The notes: generated by a model not told the origin, from the sequence alone. A stretch of 64,000 bases of DNA from Methylovorus glucosotrophus (GCF_009858335.1 NZ_VMSE01000001.1:1-64000); one strand, 5' to 3'; counted from the stretch's first letter, positions 37,495 to 47,692 are shown. Numbers and translations are program-made.

Positions 37495-38619
37495 ATGAGC
37501 GAACAACCCACGCCTTCCCAGCCAGCTGAAACGCCCGCCATAGCGACCTCCAACGTGCCTGCACAAGAGGTCTTGCAGGAAGAGGTTGCGCCCTCTGCGA
37601 CCAGCAACAACTGGCTGACCCAGCTTGCGCTCGTCATCGCGCTGGCAGCGGCGATTGCCATGGCATGGCAGTGGTATCACGCGCGCCAGCGTTTCGCCGT
37701 GCTGGAGCAGGAGCTATCGCAAAAACTTGAGCAATTCAATGGCGTGAACCAGCAAGCCCTGGCCCTGGCCCGCAATGCCGATGAGCGCAGCACCGAAGTC
37801 AGTGCCCGCGCCTCGCTGTTTGAGCAAAAACTGGCGGAATCACGCGATCAGGCCGAAGCCTTGCAGACGCTTTACCTGGAGCTTGCCAACAATCGCGAGG
37901 AACGCACGATTGCCGAAGTTGAGCAATTGATCATCATCGCCAACCAGCAGCTGCAGCTGGCCGGCAATATCAAGCCCGCCCTGCTGGCCCTGCAAACTGC
38001 GGATACCCGCTTGCAGCATCTGGATAGCGGCCAGGTCGTGCAGTTGCGCAAATCCATAGGCCAGGATATTCAGCGCCTGCAAAACATGCCGCAAGTCGAC
38101 ACAGTAGGCATCAGCCTGAAACTGGAAAACCTGGCGGAATCCGTCGGCACGCTGCCTTTGGTAAGCGAGCGCCATCCACAATCCGCGCCAGCGCTGGCTC
38201 CTGAATGGGACAGCAATCCATGGCGGCGCCTGGCCCAGGAGGTATGGCAGGACTTGCGCACCATGATCCGTCTGGAGCGTATCGACCGGCCGGAACCGCC
38301 ATTGCTGGCCCCGGAGCAGAATTTCTTCCTGCGCGAAAACATCAAGCTGCATTTGCTGACAGCACGCATTGCCCTGCTACAACATGATGAAGCGACCTAT
38401 CGGGCAGATCTGCAAGCCGCCGAAAAATGGTTGAAAAGCCATTTTGACCCGCGAGATAGTGGCACACAGCTGGCGTTAAACATCCTGAAAGAGCTTTCTT
38501 CCAAGGAAATCGTGATTGACCTGCCTGATGTGAACGAAAGCCTGTCGCTTGTCAGCAAGTACAAACTTTCGCTGGAACGCCTGAGCACACCAGCAAAAAG
38601 CAACACGGAGCGTAAATAG
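37495..38619 (+). CDS. hemX: HemX family membrane protein
   Basis: A 374-residue inner-membrane protein with a proline-rich cytoplasmic start, one membrane helix (about 41-58, WLTQLALVIALAAAIAMAW), and a large periplasmic coiled-coil/helical part. It matches the HemX family once called uroporphyrinogen methyltransferase, though no methyltransferase motif is present; its real role is not settled. It sits in hemC-hemD-hemX-hemY, the usual order. Its TAG stop overlaps the GTG of hemY by one base. Confidence 0.85.
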   Translation: MSEQPTPSQPAETPAIATSNVPAQEVLQEEVAPSATSNNWLTQLALVIALAAAIAMAWQWYHARQRFAVLEQELSQKLEQFNGVNQQALALARNADERSTEVSARASLFEQKLAESRDQAEALQTLYLELANNREERTIAEVEQLIIIANQQLQLAGNIKPALLALQTADTRLQHLDSGQVVQLRKSIGQDIQRLQNMPQVDTVGISLKLENLAESVGTLPLVSERHPQSAPALAPEWDSNPWRRLAQEVWQDLRTMIRLERIDRPEPPLLAPEQNFFLRENIKLHLLTARIALLQHDEATYRADLQAAEKWLKSHFDPRDSGTQLALNILKELSSKEIVIDLPDVNESLSLVSKYKLSLERLSTPAKSNTERK

Positions 38620-39800
38620 TGCGTTGGCTGTTCTGGATTTTACTGATTCTGGGGCTGGCGGTAGGCATCTCGCTGCTGGCAGTCAATAATCAAGGGTATG
38701 TGCTGATCGTACGGCCGCCTTACCGCATGGAGCTATCGCTCAACCTGCTGCTGGTGATGATACTGGGCGGCTTTATCAGCCTGCACCTCTTGTTGCGGCT
38801 GATTCAATACACGCGCCATCTGCCAGCCAGTGTTCGCAGCTATAAGGAAGAACGCCGCATTCGCCTGGGCCGTGCCGCCTTGAGTGAAGGCCTGCAATCG
38901 CTGGCGGAAGGCCGCTATCTGCTCGCCGAAAAGGCAGCGAATAAAGCCCTGGCTCTGGAAGAAAATCCAGGCTTGTCCACGCTGGTGGCTGCGCGGGCCG
39001 CGCACAAGCTCAAAAACAAATCGCAGCGCGATTTTTATCTGGCCGAGGCCGAACGCATTGCGCCAGATGCTGCCGTTGCCCGCCTGCTTTACCAGGCCGA
39101 ATTCATGCTGGATGACCGCCGTTACAACGAAGCATTGAATGTACTGCACAAGCTGGACAAACTGGAATCCAAGTACCCACCCGCCTTGCGCCTGGAGTTG
39201 AAAGCCCAGGTGCACCTGAAAAACTGGGAACAGGTGCTGGTAACCCTGCGCCGCCTGGAAAAGCATGATGCGATTGAAAGCTGGCATTTGCGCGAACTGC
39301 GTCAACAGGCGCATACCCATCTCTTGCAACGTCTGGCAGACGATCTGGACAAGCTGAATGCCTACTGGAAAAAGATGCCGGAAGAGGATCGGCTGAACAA
39401 CCGCATCGCCTGTATTGCCGCTCAGACCTTTATTCAGGCAGGTGCTGGTGACCAGGCTGCGGAAATTGTAGAAATGAGCCTGACCAAAGGCTGGGATAGC
39501 AAGCTGGCGGGAATGCTGGGCGACTGCCTGTCCTCACAACCGCAAAAGCAGCTGCAACAGGCCGAACACTGGTTGCTGAGCCATGAAAATGACGCAGACC
39601 TGCTACGCTCATTGGGCAATTTGTGTGTACGCCTGAGTTTATGGGGCAAGGCGCAGAGTTACTTTGAGGCCAGCCTTAGCGTAAAACCAAGTGCCGCCAC
39701 CCATCTGGCACTGGCGCGCCTGTTGGACGAGCGCGGCGAGACAGAAGCGGCCAATCACCAATTCCGTCTTAGCACGCAATTCTGTCCGGGGTTCGAATAA
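38619..39800 (+). CDS. hemY: HemY family TPR membrane protein
   Basis: A 393-residue protein with two N-terminal membrane helices (about 1-21 and 40-61) and TPR-like repeats from about residue 85 to the end. This is the proteobacterial HemY, which should not be confused with the Bacillus protoporphyrinogen oxidase of that name. GTG 38619 is used and overlaps the hemX stop. Genes hemX and hemY are thought to help heme synthesis or complex assembly; the mechanism is not known. Confidence 0.85.
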   Translation: MRWLFWILLILGLAVGISLLAVNNQGYVLIVRPPYRMELSLNLLLVMILGGFISLHLLLRLIQYTRHLPASVRSYKEERRIRLGRAALSEGLQSLAEGRYLLAEKAANKALALEENPGLSTLVAARAAHKLKNKSQRDFYLAEAERIAPDAAVARLLYQAEFMLDDRRYNEALNVLHKLDKLESKYPPALRLELKAQVHLKNWEQVLVTLRRLEKHDAIESWHLRELRQQAHTHLLQRLADDLDKLNAYWKKMPEEDRLNNRIACIAAQTFIQAGAGDQAAEIVEMSLTKGWDSKLAGMLGDCLSSQPQKQLQQAEHWLLSHENDADLLRSLGNLCVRLSLWGKAQSYFEASLSVKPSAATHLALARLLDERGETEAANHQFRLSTQFCPGFE

Positions 39801-39826
39801 GGGCAGTGCCGCTCGGCCAACTGCCC
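39801..39826 (+). terminator. Hairpin immediately after hemY
   Basis: GGGCAGT (39801-39807) pairs with ACTGCCC (39820-39826), and GCC/GGC pair inside the loop. It begins at the base after the hemY stop. The following bases are GTTGAGTT, a poor T-run, so termination may be weak. Confidence 0.5.
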
Positions 39827-39852
39827 GTTGAGTTAAGGCTTGCGCCTCAGGA

Positions 39853-40887
39853 TCATGCTGCCGCAGGCTTGGGCGGAGGATTGGAGAAGGTAAACGCGTC
39901 CGAAAAGAACTCGTCTTCTGGCAAGCCCTTCAGCTGGAAAGCCTGATGGGCAACATCCACCATCTGCGGCGCGCCACAGCAATACACCTGATACGCACTC
40001 AGATCGGCAAAGTCTTCCAATACGGCTTCATGCACCAAACCACGCCGGCCTTGCCAGCCGTCTTCGTCCTTGGGCTCGGATAATACCGGCACGTAACTGA
40101 AAAGATTGGATTCCTCCAGCCAGCGCATGGGCAGTTCCGGCATGTAAAGGTCTTCCAGAGAGCGAGCCCCCCAGTACAGCACCATCTTGCGAGGCGTTTT
40201 CTGATGCAGGATATGCTCGATAATGCCTTTGATAGGCGCAAAACCGGTACCACCTGCGACGAAAATGATGGGCTTCTCATGATCCTCACGCAGGTAAAAA
40301 CTGCCAAATGGCCCTTCCAGACGCAAAATGGCTTTTTCCTGCATTTCGTTGAAAACGTATTCGGTGAAGGTCCCGCCCGGAATCAGGCGCAGATGCAATT
40401 CCAGTAATTCATCATGATGCGGCGCATTCGCCAGAGAAAAGGCGCGGCGCTTGCCGTCTTTAAGCAGAAATTCTATGTATTGGCCAGCCAGAAACTGCAT
40501 GCGCTCGTTGCTGGGCAGCTTCAAGTACAAGGCCATCACATCGTGTGACAGCTTTTCCATTTTCTGCACGCGGGCCGGCATGATACGAGGCCGTATGCCA
40601 TTGCTGCCTGTGGCTTCGCGGCATTCAATAACCAGATCGGTTTGCGGAACCGCACAGCACAGCAGTGCCAGGCCATTGGCCTTGTCGGCATCCGTCAGGG
40701 CGGAGGCCTGATGATCGTTATGGCTCACTTCTCCTTGCAGCACTTTGCCTTTGCAGGCGCCACAGGCACCGTTACGGCAACCATAGGGCAAGCCCAGGCC
40801 CGCATCAATGGCGGCGCTCAATACGGTGGCGTCGCCTTCAACAACAAAGCTATGGCCGCTAGGCTTGACTGTTACTTGGTGAGACAT
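39853..40887 (-). CDS. 2Fe-2S ferredoxin/FAD/NAD(P)H oxidoreductase (CDP-6-deoxy-delta-3,4-glucoseen reductase-like)
   Basis: A 344-residue single-chain electron-transfer flavoprotein. An N-terminal plant-type ferredoxin has cysteines in CRNGACGACKGKV and in ALLCCAV. An FNR module follows, with FAD motif RAFSLANAP and pyridine nucleotide motif VAGGTGFAPIKG. ATG 40887 is chosen because AGGAA lies 8 bp upstream; a longer frame to 40950 lacks this. The family name comes from a sugar enzyme (AscD), but no deoxysugar genes are near, so the partner is unknown. It may be a general reductase, for example for an oxygenase. Confidence 0.85.
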   Translation of the reverse strand: MSHQVTVKPSGHSFVVEGDATVLSAAIDAGLGLPYGCRNGACGACKGKVLQGEVSHNDHQASALTDADKANGLALLCCAVPQTDLVIECREATGSNGIRPRIMPARVQKMEKLSHDVMALYLKLPSNERMQFLAGQYIEFLLKDGKRRAFSLANAPHHDELLELHLRLIPGGTFTEYVFNEMQEKAILRLEGPFGSFYLREDHEKPIIFVAGGTGFAPIKGIIEHILHQKTPRKMVLYWGARSLEDLYMPELPMRWLEESNLFSYVPVLSEPKDEDGWQGRRGLVHEAVLEDFADLSAYQVYCCGAPQMVDVAHQAFQLKGLPEDEFFSDAFTFSNPPPKPAAA

Positions 40888-41075
40888 GCGTTCAGTTCCT
40901 GATTCTACAATGATGAAAGTGGCATCAAGTCTGGTCGGCCCTGCGACCACAAAGAATTAATGCACACAAAAACAAACCATTAGGTGAGGCGCGAGTTTAA
41001 CACAAGCCTTGGATCAAGCTGCATGCCGACCTGCAAACAGAGCTTGCATAGCCCCAGGGCATTGCAGGATTGTCA

Positions 41076-41498
41076 TTAATCTTCGCGGGTATATTCACCC
41101 TCAATAACATCATCATTCGCGGCTGGTGGCCTGCGGCTCTGGCGAGGCTCTGCCTGTACCGTTTCATCAAAAACATCCGGCTTGGCCGAGGGCAGTAGCA
41201 GCAGAATCACGGCAATGGCATCAGTCACCACGCCTGGAACAATCAGCAAGATGCCGGCGAGCATGTTTTTGGCACCACTGAACAAAGCGCGGGCGGGGGC
41301 GCCACCCTGGCTCAGGGTTTGGGTCATGCGCCCCAGCATCATCAGCTTTTCGTCCTGTATCAAACGCCAGCCCAGAATGGCGACCACCACCAGGTAAACC
41401 AGTACCCAAACGCCATAGCGCCCGGCCAGTTCTATCAATAACCATATCTCGACAACGGGGAATGCGAGTAAAATCAGCAGCAGCAAGGGTAAAGGCAT
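41076..41498 (-). CDS. fxsA: FxsA family membrane protein
   Basis: A 140-residue inner-membrane protein with three or four hydrophobic helices. It has the FxsA start PLLLLILLAFPVVEIWLLI, the central GWRLIQDEK, and the second helix block MLAGILLIVPGVVTDAIAV. FxsA is known for relieving F-plasmid exclusion of phage T7; its normal role is unclear. It is divergent from cutA. Confidence 0.88.
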   Translation of the reverse strand: MPLPLLLLILLAFPVVEIWLLIELAGRYGVWVLVYLVVVAILGWRLIQDEKLMMLGRMTQTLSQGGAPARALFSGAKNMLAGILLIVPGVVTDAIAVILLLLPSAKPDVFDETVQAEPRQSRRPPAANDDVIEGEYTRED

Positions 41499-41609
41499 AT
41501 AAACGGTACTTTAAAAATAGCGAAGCAAGGGTCTGACGTCGCGTCATCGCGCTTGTTCCCTTGTAAATGATGCTTCACGTGGATATTTCAAGTCGGGGAT
41601 GCTGACATC

Positions 41610-41963
41610 ATGTCACATGACACCTTATCAAATGCAGTCACGGCCAGCGAGGCGATTCTGGTACTGACCAATATGCCGGATCAAACGTCGGCGAACAGCT
41701 TGGCCGCGTCCCTGGTCAACGCGCGGCTGGCGGCCTGCGTCAATATTCTGGCGCCCTGCACTTCGGTCTATCGCTGGCAGGGCAAAGTCGAAACTGCCAA
41801 TGAAATCCCCTTGTTGATCAAAACATGTCGCACGCAATATGCCGCCTTGCAGCAAGCCATTGTGCAGCAGCATCCTTACGAACTTCCCGAAATCCTCTGT
41901 GTCCCAATCAGCACTGGATTGCCTGCCTACCTGGCGTGGCTTAACGAGGAAACGACGGCCTGA
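41610..41963 (+). CDS. cutA: CutA1 divalent ion tolerance protein
   Basis: A 117-residue trimeric CutA1 protein. Signature stretches are AILVLTNMPDQTSANSLA, LAACVNILAPCTSVYRWQGKVE and EIPLLIKTC, with YELPEILCVPI at the end. It was first linked to copper tolerance. It lies 4 bp upstream of dsbD (cutA2), the same pair as in E. coli. Confidence 0.94.
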   Translation: MSHDTLSNAVTASEAILVLTNMPDQTSANSLAASLVNARLAACVNILAPCTSVYRWQGKVETANEIPLLIKTCRTQYAALQQAIVQQHPYELPEILCVPISTGLPAYLAWLNEETTA

Positions 41964-41967
41964 CCCC

Positions 41968-43809
41968 ATGAAACACCTTTTGAACGCGCTGCTGATGTTA
42001 TGCAGCCTCCTCCCCGCCCTGTCCAGCGCACCCGCTACCGCCGCGCCGCTCAGCAGCAAGCTGGCGCTCTTTACCAGCGACGATGATGGCATACTGCCGC
42101 CTGATGAAGCCTTCAAGCTGGAAGTGGGCTCGATACGGCAGGATACCCTGCAAGCCGTTTTCCAGATTGCTCCCGGTCATTACATTTACCGGGATCGCAT
42201 CAAGTTTTCCAGTGCAACCCCGGGCGTGACGGTCACCGATACCAGCTTGCCCCCAGGGGAATCCAAAAAAGATCCCACCTTTGGTACTACCTATGTTTTT
42301 CACCGTGAAGCCGAGGCCAAACTGCAACTCGCGTTCAGCGGCGATGTTCCTGCCATTCTCAAGCTCAATGCGACCTACCAGGGCTGTAGTGAAAAAGGCC
42401 TGTGCTATCCGCCTATCCATAAAACGCTGGATGTGAGTCTGGGTGGGGACGGCACCGACCAAACCTCTATAGCAACTCCACCCGAGCAGGATCGTATTGC
42501 AGGTCTGCTGGGTAGCGGAAAACTATGGTTGATACTGAGCGGCTTTTTTGGCATAGGTCTGCTGCTTGCCTTCACGCCCTGCATGTTGCCCATGATTCCT
42601 ATCCTCTCCGGCATTATCGTCGGCAGCAAGTCGCATAATCATGGAGGGAAAGGTCACGCCATCCTGTTATCCGCCGCCTATGTGTTCGGCATGTCTCTCA
42701 GCTACACCTTGGCAGGCATCGCCGCCGGCCTGTCCGGGCAACTGCTGAGCAACGCCCTGCAGACCCCATGGGTGCTGGGAGCCACGGCACTACTGTTCGT
42801 CCTGCTCGCGCTTTCCATGTTCGGCTTTTATGAAATCCGCATGCCGCAGTCACTGGCAGATCGCCTGACCGGTACCCACAGCCGTATCCGCGGTGGGCAT
42901 TTTGTCGGGGTGTTTCTGATGGGCGTAGTATCTGCGCTGATTGTGAGCCCGTGTGTGGCCGCCCCATTGGCGGGCGCCCTGTTGTATATCAGCCAGACGC
43001 GCGATGTCTGGCTGGGTGGTGGCGCCTTGTTTGCGCTATCGCTGGGCATGGGCTTGCCACTGCTATTGATCGGCGCTTCGGCAGGCAGCCTGTTACCGAA
43101 AGCGGGCCCGTGGATGGAACGCATACGGCAACTTTTTGGCGTGGTCATGCTCTATGTCGCCTTGCTGCTGATCAGCCCGGTGATTCCATTACCCGTGCAG
43201 ATGGCATTGTGGGCGGCCCTGCTGATAGTACCTGCCATCTTTCTGCATGCGCTTGATCGCTTGCCGGAAACGGCGACGGGTTGGCAACGCGTGTGGAAGG
43301 GGCTGGGGATTATTCTGCTGCTGCTGGGCGTGATGATGCTGATAGGCGCATTCAGCGGGGCAAGATCTCCCCTGCAGCCGTTCTCGGGATTTAATGCCGT
43401 CAGTCTGCAAAAAACCTCCTCAGCCCCTGCACTGCCCTTCAAACGCATTCATAGTCTGGGAGAGCTGCAGCAATCGCTGGCTGATGCCAAAGGCAAGATC
43501 GTAATGCTGGATTTTTATGCGGATTGGTGCGTTGCCTGCAAAGAGCTCGAACAGTTCACCTTTAGCGACCCACGGGTACAGCAATCCCTCGAGAATGTTG
43601 TGATACTTCAAGCGGATGTTACCCAGAATACGCCCGCAGATGCCGCTTTGCTGCAACGTTTCCAGCTGTTCGGCCCGCCTGCCATCCTGTTTTTCCATGG
43701 GCAGGATCAACGTGATCCTAAACTCAAGCTGATTGGCTATCAGAATAGCGAGCAATTCTTGCGCGCACGCCATACGCTGGGCTGTGAAACCGGCATCGCC
43801 TATTGCTGA
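41968..43809 (+). CDS. dsbD: Thiol:disulfide interchange protein DsbD
   Basis: Carries electrons from cytoplasmic thioredoxin to periplasmic thiol proteins. From ATG 41968 it has 613 residues with a signal peptide (KHLLNALLMLCSLLPALSSA). The N-terminal alpha domain has the cysteine pair in YQGCSEKGLCYPP. The eight-helix beta domain has the cysteines FTPCMLPM and SPCVAAP. The C-terminal gamma thioredoxin domain has WCVACKELE. All redox cysteines are present. It is followed at once by a TlpA-like gene that it may reduce; this route serves cytochrome c maturation. Confidence 0.94.
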   Translation: MKHLLNALLMLCSLLPALSSAPATAAPLSSKLALFTSDDDGILPPDEAFKLEVGSIRQDTLQAVFQIAPGHYIYRDRIKFSSATPGVTVTDTSLPPGESKKDPTFGTTYVFHREAEAKLQLAFSGDVPAILKLNATYQGCSEKGLCYPPIHKTLDVSLGGDGTDQTSIATPPEQDRIAGLLGSGKLWLILSGFFGIGLLLAFTPCMLPMIPILSGIIVGSKSHNHGGKGHAILLSAAYVFGMSLSYTLAGIAAGLSGQLLSNALQTPWVLGATALLFVLLALSMFGFYEIRMPQSLADRLTGTHSRIRGGHFVGVFLMGVVSALIVSPCVAAPLAGALLYISQTRDVWLGGGALFALSLGMGLPLLLIGASAGSLLPKAGPWMERIRQLFGVVMLYVALLLISPVIPLPVQMALWAALLIVPAIFLHALDRLPETATGWQRVWKGLGIILLLLGVMMLIGAFSGARSPLQPFSGFNAVSLQKTSSAPALPFKRIHSLGELQQSLADAKGKIVMLDFYADWCVACKELEQFTFSDPRVQQSLENVVILQADVTQNTPADAALLQRFQLFGPPAILFFHGQDQRDPKLKLIGYQNSEQFLRARHTLGCETGIAYC

Positions 43810-43810
43810 T

Positions 43811-44365
43811 ATGAAAATTTCCCGGCGCGCCCTGTTCATCCTTGCCTTGCTGCTGATTGCCGCAGGCGCGTATTCGCTGGTCAGCCGCTGGCAAGAGGCC
43901 GGCTTCAGCCAGGATCATCCCGCTGCCAGCAGCGCCCGCTTTTTTGCCGTGATATTGCCCGATGTCAAAGGTACCATGCAGCCGATGTCCGAATTGCGAG
44001 GACGGATTCTGGTGGTAAATTTCTGGGCAAGCTGGTGTCCGCCCTGCCGTGAAGAAATGCCCGAGCTAAGCGAACTTCAGGCGATGTACCGCGATCAAGG
44101 CCTGCTCGTGCTGGGCATTGCCGCCGAAGATCAGGAAAGTGTAAATCAGTTTGCCAGTGAGTCGCCGGTAGGCTATCCTCTTTTCGCAGCGGATACAGAA
44201 GCTGGCCCCTTGAGCTATAGTCTGGGCAACCATCGCAGCGTCTTGCCTTACACTGTCGTTATTGATCGCGATGGTCATATCGTCAAAACATACTTTGGCC
44301 GTATCACGCGCCATTTGCTCGAACAAACCGTCAAGCCCTTACTGCAAGCCAGCACCGCCCCTTAG
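43811..44365 (+). CDS. TlpA/ResA-like periplasmic thioredoxin
   Basis: A 184-residue membrane-anchored thioredoxin with an N-terminal helix (RALFILALLLIAAGAYSLV) and a periplasmic TlpA-like redoxin domain. The active site is WCPPC in NFWASWCPPCREEMPEL, and the cis-proline is in VLPYTVVIDRDG. ATG 43811 follows the dsbD stop by 1 bp. It is probably reduced by DsbD and may serve apocytochrome c or other thiols (inference). Confidence 0.88.
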   Translation: MKISRRALFILALLLIAAGAYSLVSRWQEAGFSQDHPAASSARFFAVILPDVKGTMQPMSELRGRILVVNFWASWCPPCREEMPELSELQAMYRDQGLLVLGIAAEDQESVNQFASESPVGYPLFAADTEAGPLSYSLGNHRSVLPYTVVIDRDGHIVKTYFGRITRHLLEQTVKPLLQASTAP

Positions 44366-44388
44366 AAGTTTTCAAAAACATCTAAATT

Positions 44389-44433
44389 CCGTAAATTTCG
44401 TCAATTCACTGGACAATATCCCCCAATTTACGG
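44389..44433. promoter_or_regulatory. Inverted repeat upstream of aroQ
   Basis: CCGTAAATT (44389-44397) and AATTTACGG (44425-44433) form a perfect 9-bp inverted repeat with a 27-bp gap. It lies 50 bp upstream of the aroQ start. It may be an operator pair; no regulator is suggested by the sequence. Confidence 0.35.
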
Positions 44434-44483
44434 CAAACTTGCTGCCATGAAAGCGCGTCTCCGGTCCTCCGAATCCCACTGCC

Positions 44484-44939
44484 ATGGTTGCTGATACGAT
44501 TCATTCCATCCTCGTATTGCATGGTCCCAACCTCAATATGCTGGGGTTGCGCGAACCTGACCATTACGGCAACGATACTCTTCAGGCGATCAACCAGCGC
44601 CTGCAGGAGCAGGCCGATACGCATGGCGTCACCCTGACAACGTTTCAGAGCAATGCCGAGGCGGAGCTGATTGCACGGATTCATGATCTCGCGCGAAATC
44701 CTGTCGATTTTGTGATCATCAACCCGGCTGCCTTCACCCACACCTCGGTCGCCCTGCGCGATGCCCTGTCCGCTGTCAAAGTACCGTTTATCGAAGTTCA
44801 CCTTTCCAACGTACACGCCCGTGAATCCTTCCGCCATCATTCGTATTTTTCGGATATCGCAGTCGGTGTCATCAGCGGGCTTGGCGCACATGGTTATTCT
44901 CTGGCGCTGGATTACGCCATCCGCCGTTTACAACATTAA
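44484..44939 (+). CDS. aroQ: 3-dehydroquinate dehydratase, type II
   Basis: Dehydrates 3-dehydroquinate in the shikimate pathway. The 151-residue protein has [21 protein letters not shown] with the catalytic tyrosine, [32 protein letters not shown] and [18 protein letters not shown]. Length is usual. It is followed 51 bp later by accB, an arrangement that is common in proteobacteria. Confidence 0.96.
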   Translation: MVADTIHSILVLHGPNLNMLGLREPDHYGNDTLQAINQRLQEQADTHGVTLTTFQSNAEAELIARIHDLARNPVDFVIINPAAFTHTSVALRDALSAVKVPFIEVHLSNVHARESFRHHSYFSDIAVGVISGLGAHGYSLALDYAIRRLQH

Positions 44940-44990
44940 CTACCAACATAACCGCATGTTACATGCGCTTTAATCATTTAGAGGTTCAAC

Positions 44991-45443
44991 ATGGATTTAC
45001 GCAAACTGAAGAAACTGATCGACCTGGTCGAAGAATCCGGCATCTCCGAGCTGGAACTGACCGAAGGTGAAGAAAAAGTACGCATCAGTCGCAATCTGCC
45101 AAATGCTCATGCCGGCATGCAGTTCGCTCCACAGTATATCCAGGCTGCCCCTGCTCCGCAGGCCGCCGCTCCCGCCGTCGCAGAAACCGCTGCCGCTCCC
45201 GTCATTGAAGGGCATGTGGTGAAATCACCGATGGTCGGCACGTTCTACCGCTCGCCCTCCCCTGATGCCAAGCCATTTGTTGAAGTGGGTAGCAGCATCA
45301 CCGCAGGCAGCACACTCTGCATTATTGAAGCCATGAAATTGCTCAACGAAATCGAAGCGGATCACACCGGTGTGATCAAGGCGATACTTGTTGAAAACGG
45401 TCAGCCGGTAGAATACGGCGAACCACTCTTTATTATTGGCTAA
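44991..45443 (+). CDS. accB: Biotin carboxyl carrier protein of acetyl-CoA carboxylase
   Basis: Carries the biotin of acetyl-CoA carboxylase. The 150-residue protein has an N-terminal helical part, a flexible Ala/Pro linker at about 45-75, and the biotinyl domain with the modified lysine in [14 protein letters not shown]. It is preceded by a GAGG ribosome site and overlaps nothing; accC starts 10 bp downstream. Confidence 0.96.
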   Translation: MDLRKLKKLIDLVEESGISELELTEGEEKVRISRNLPNAHAGMQFAPQYIQAAPAPQAAAPAVAETAAAPVIEGHVVKSPMVGTFYRSPSPDAKPFVEVGSSITAGSTLCIIEAMKLLNEIEADHTGVIKAILVENGQPVEYGEPLFIIG

Positions 45444-45453
45444 CGAGGTTTCC

Positions 45454-46803
45454 ATGTTTGAAAAAGTCCTCATTGCCAACCGCGGCGAAATTGCGCTGCG
45501 CATACAGCGCGCGTGTCGCGAGCTTGGCATCAAGACGGTTGCGGTGCATTCCGAAGCCGACCGTGAAGCCAAGTACGTCAAACTCGCAGATGAATCCGTC
45601 TGCATTGGCCCCGCGCCCTCCAGTCAAAGTTATCTGAATATTCCCGCCGTGATCAGTGCGGCAGAAGTCACCGATGCGGAAGCCATCCATCCCGGTTACG
45701 GCTTTTTGTCCGAAAACGCCGATTTCGCAGAACGTGTAGAGCAAAGTGGTTTTGTATTTATCGGCCCGCGTGCTGAAACCATACGCCTGATGGGTGACAA
45801 GGTCAGCGCCAAGGATGCGATGAAAGCCGCTGGCGTACCCTGCGTGCCAGGCTCCGAAGGCGCATTGCCCGATGATCCTGATGCAATTCTGCGTGCTGCC
45901 AAGGAAATTGGTTACCCTGTGATCATCAAGGCCGCAGGCGGCGGCGGTGGTCGCGGCATGCGTGTAGTGCATACGGAAGCCGCCTTGCTGAATTCGGTCA
46001 GCATGACCAAGGCAGAAGCAGGCGCAGCCTTTGGCAACCCGACTGTCTACATGGAAAAATTCCTTGAGCAGCCTCGCCATATTGAAATCCAGGTGCTGTC
46101 TGATGAACATGGCAATGCCGTATATCTGGGCGAACGCGATTGCTCCATGCAGCGCCGTCACCAAAAGGTACTGGAAGAAGCACCTGCGCCTGGTATCACC
46201 CAGAAAATGCGCGAAAAAATCGGCGAGCGTTGTGCCGATGCCTGCCGCCGCATCAACTACCGTGGTGCAGGTACCTTTGAGTTCCTTTATGAAAATGGCG
46301 AGTTCTACTTCATTGAAATGAACACCCGGGTCCAGGTGGAACATCCAGTCACGGAAATGATCACCGGCATTGATATCGTTCAGCAGCAGATCCTGATTGC
46401 AGCGGGCGAAAAGCTGTCCTTCAAGCAAAGCGACATCGTATTGCGTGGTCACGCCATCGAGTGCCGTATCAATGCAGAAGACCCATACAACTTCGTTCCT
46501 TCCCCCGGCCGTATCAACACTTTCCACATGCCTGGCGGTCCTGGCATTCGCGTTGATACCCATGCCTACCAGAACTACTTGGTTCCACCCCATTACGACT
46601 CCATGATAGGCAAGCTGATTGCTTACGGTGATACCCGTCAGCAGGCGATTGCCCGCATGCGCATCGCGCTGTCGGAAATGGTGGTCGAAGGCATTAAAAC
46701 CAATGTGCCGCTACACAGTGATTTGATGAACGATGCCGCGTTCCACCTCGGTGAAACCAGTATTCACTATCTCGAACACAAGCTGGGCATAAGCAGCAAG
46801 TAG
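45454..46803 (+). CDS. accC: Biotin carboxylase subunit of acetyl-CoA carboxylase
   Basis: Carboxylates biotin on AccB with ATP and bicarbonate. The 449-residue protein has [16 protein letters not shown] at the start, [15 protein letters not shown], the ATP-grasp glycine loop [12 protein letters not shown], and the [14 protein letters not shown] signature. ATG 45454 is chosen because GAGG lies 6 bp upstream. It is coupled with accB and followed by prmA after 1 bp. Confidence 0.97.
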   Translation: MFEKVLIANRGEIALRIQRACRELGIKTVAVHSEADREAKYVKLADESVCIGPAPSSQSYLNIPAVISAAEVTDAEAIHPGYGFLSENADFAERVEQSGFVFIGPRAETIRLMGDKVSAKDAMKAAGVPCVPGSEGALPDDPDAILRAAKEIGYPVIIKAAGGGGGRGMRVVHTEAALLNSVSMTKAEAGAAFGNPTVYMEKFLEQPRHIEIQVLSDEHGNAVYLGERDCSMQRRHQKVLEEAPAPGITQKMREKIGERCADACRRINYRGAGTFEFLYENGEFYFIEMNTRVQVEHPVTEMITGIDIVQQQILIAAGEKLSFKQSDIVLRGHAIECRINAEDPYNFVPSPGRINTFHMPGGPGIRVDTHAYQNYLVPPHYDSMIGKLIAYGDTRQQAIARMRIALSEMVVEGIKTNVPLHSDLMNDAAFHLGETSIHYLEHKLGISSK

Positions 46804-46804
46804 C

Positions 46805-47692
46805 ATGGCCTGGGTATCGCTGAAAATAGAAGCCAGGGACAACACCGCCGACCTCATCAGTGACACCCTGATGGAACTTGGGGCGTTGTCCGCCAGTATT
46901 GAAGACGCCAACGCCGAAACCCCGGATGAACAGCCGATTTTTGGTGAACCAGGGGATCCCCCTCCCGGCATCTGGCAACACAACATTGTCAGTGCCCTGC
47001 TGGCAGAGTCGACCGATATTCCTGAACTGATGGGCGAGCTGGCCATCGCCACCGGGCTTGCCGACTTGCCCTACACGACGGAGCATGTGGCAGAACAGGA
47101 CTGGGTGCGTGCCACCCAATCCCAATTTGATCCTATACGTATTCGAGATGATTTATGGATAGTGCCATCCTGGCATGACGCCCCCAACCCGGATGCATTG
47201 AATATAGTGCTGGATCCCGGTCTGGCATTTGGCACGGGCAGCCACCCCACCACGCACCTGTGCCTGGCATGGCTGGCTGATCATGTCCGCAAGGATCTCA
47301 CCGTACTGGACTACGGCTGCGGTTCGGGCATTCTGGCAATTGCGGCCAGCAAATTGGGAGCGGGCAAGGTTGTTGGCGTCGATATTGACCCCCAGGCCAT
47401 ACAATCCAGTGAATTCAATGCCGAAAATAATGGCGTAGTAGCTGAGTTCTATCTTCCCAAGCAACTCCCTGATAGCTTTGCCGATCTGGTCGTTGCCAAT
47501 ATTCTCTCCAGCGCCCTGATGGTGCTAGCCCCAGCACTCGCCGCCGCCTGCAAGCCTCACGGCCGTATAGCGCTTTCCGGTATTTTGCGTGAGCAACAGG
47601 AGCAAGTCTCGGCGATCTATGCCGAATGGTTTGATATGGACACCCCGCAATTCATGGATAGCTGGGTGTTACTCACTGGTCGCAAAAGATGA
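46805..47692 (+). CDS. prmA: Ribosomal protein L11 methyltransferase
   Basis: Trimethylates ribosomal protein L11. The 295-residue protein has the N-terminal substrate domain and then GLAFGTGSHPTTHLCL, the SAM motif VLDYGCGSGILAIAA, VVGVDIDPQAI and the NPPY-like VVANILSS. It follows accC by 1 bp and overlaps the next gene by 4 bp. Confidence 0.95.
   Translation: MAWVSLKIEARDNTADLISDTLMELGALSASIEDANAETPDEQPIFGEPGDPPPGIWQHNIVSALLAESTDIPELMGELAIATGLADLPYTTEHVAEQDWVRATQSQFDPIRIRDDLWIVPSWHDAPNPDALNIVLDPGLAFGTGSHPTTHLCLAWLADHVRKDLTVLDYGCGSGILAIAASKLGAGKVVGVDIDPQAIQSSEFNAENNGVVAEFYLPKQLPDSFADLVVANILSSALMVLAPALAAACKPHGRIALSGILREQQEQVSAIYAEWFDMDTPQFMDSWVLLTGRKR

Noticed and set aside
41571-41586. parS-like TGCTTCACGTGGATAT upstream of cutA
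   Set aside because: Only 11 of 16 positions match; not better than expected for a chance CACGTG.
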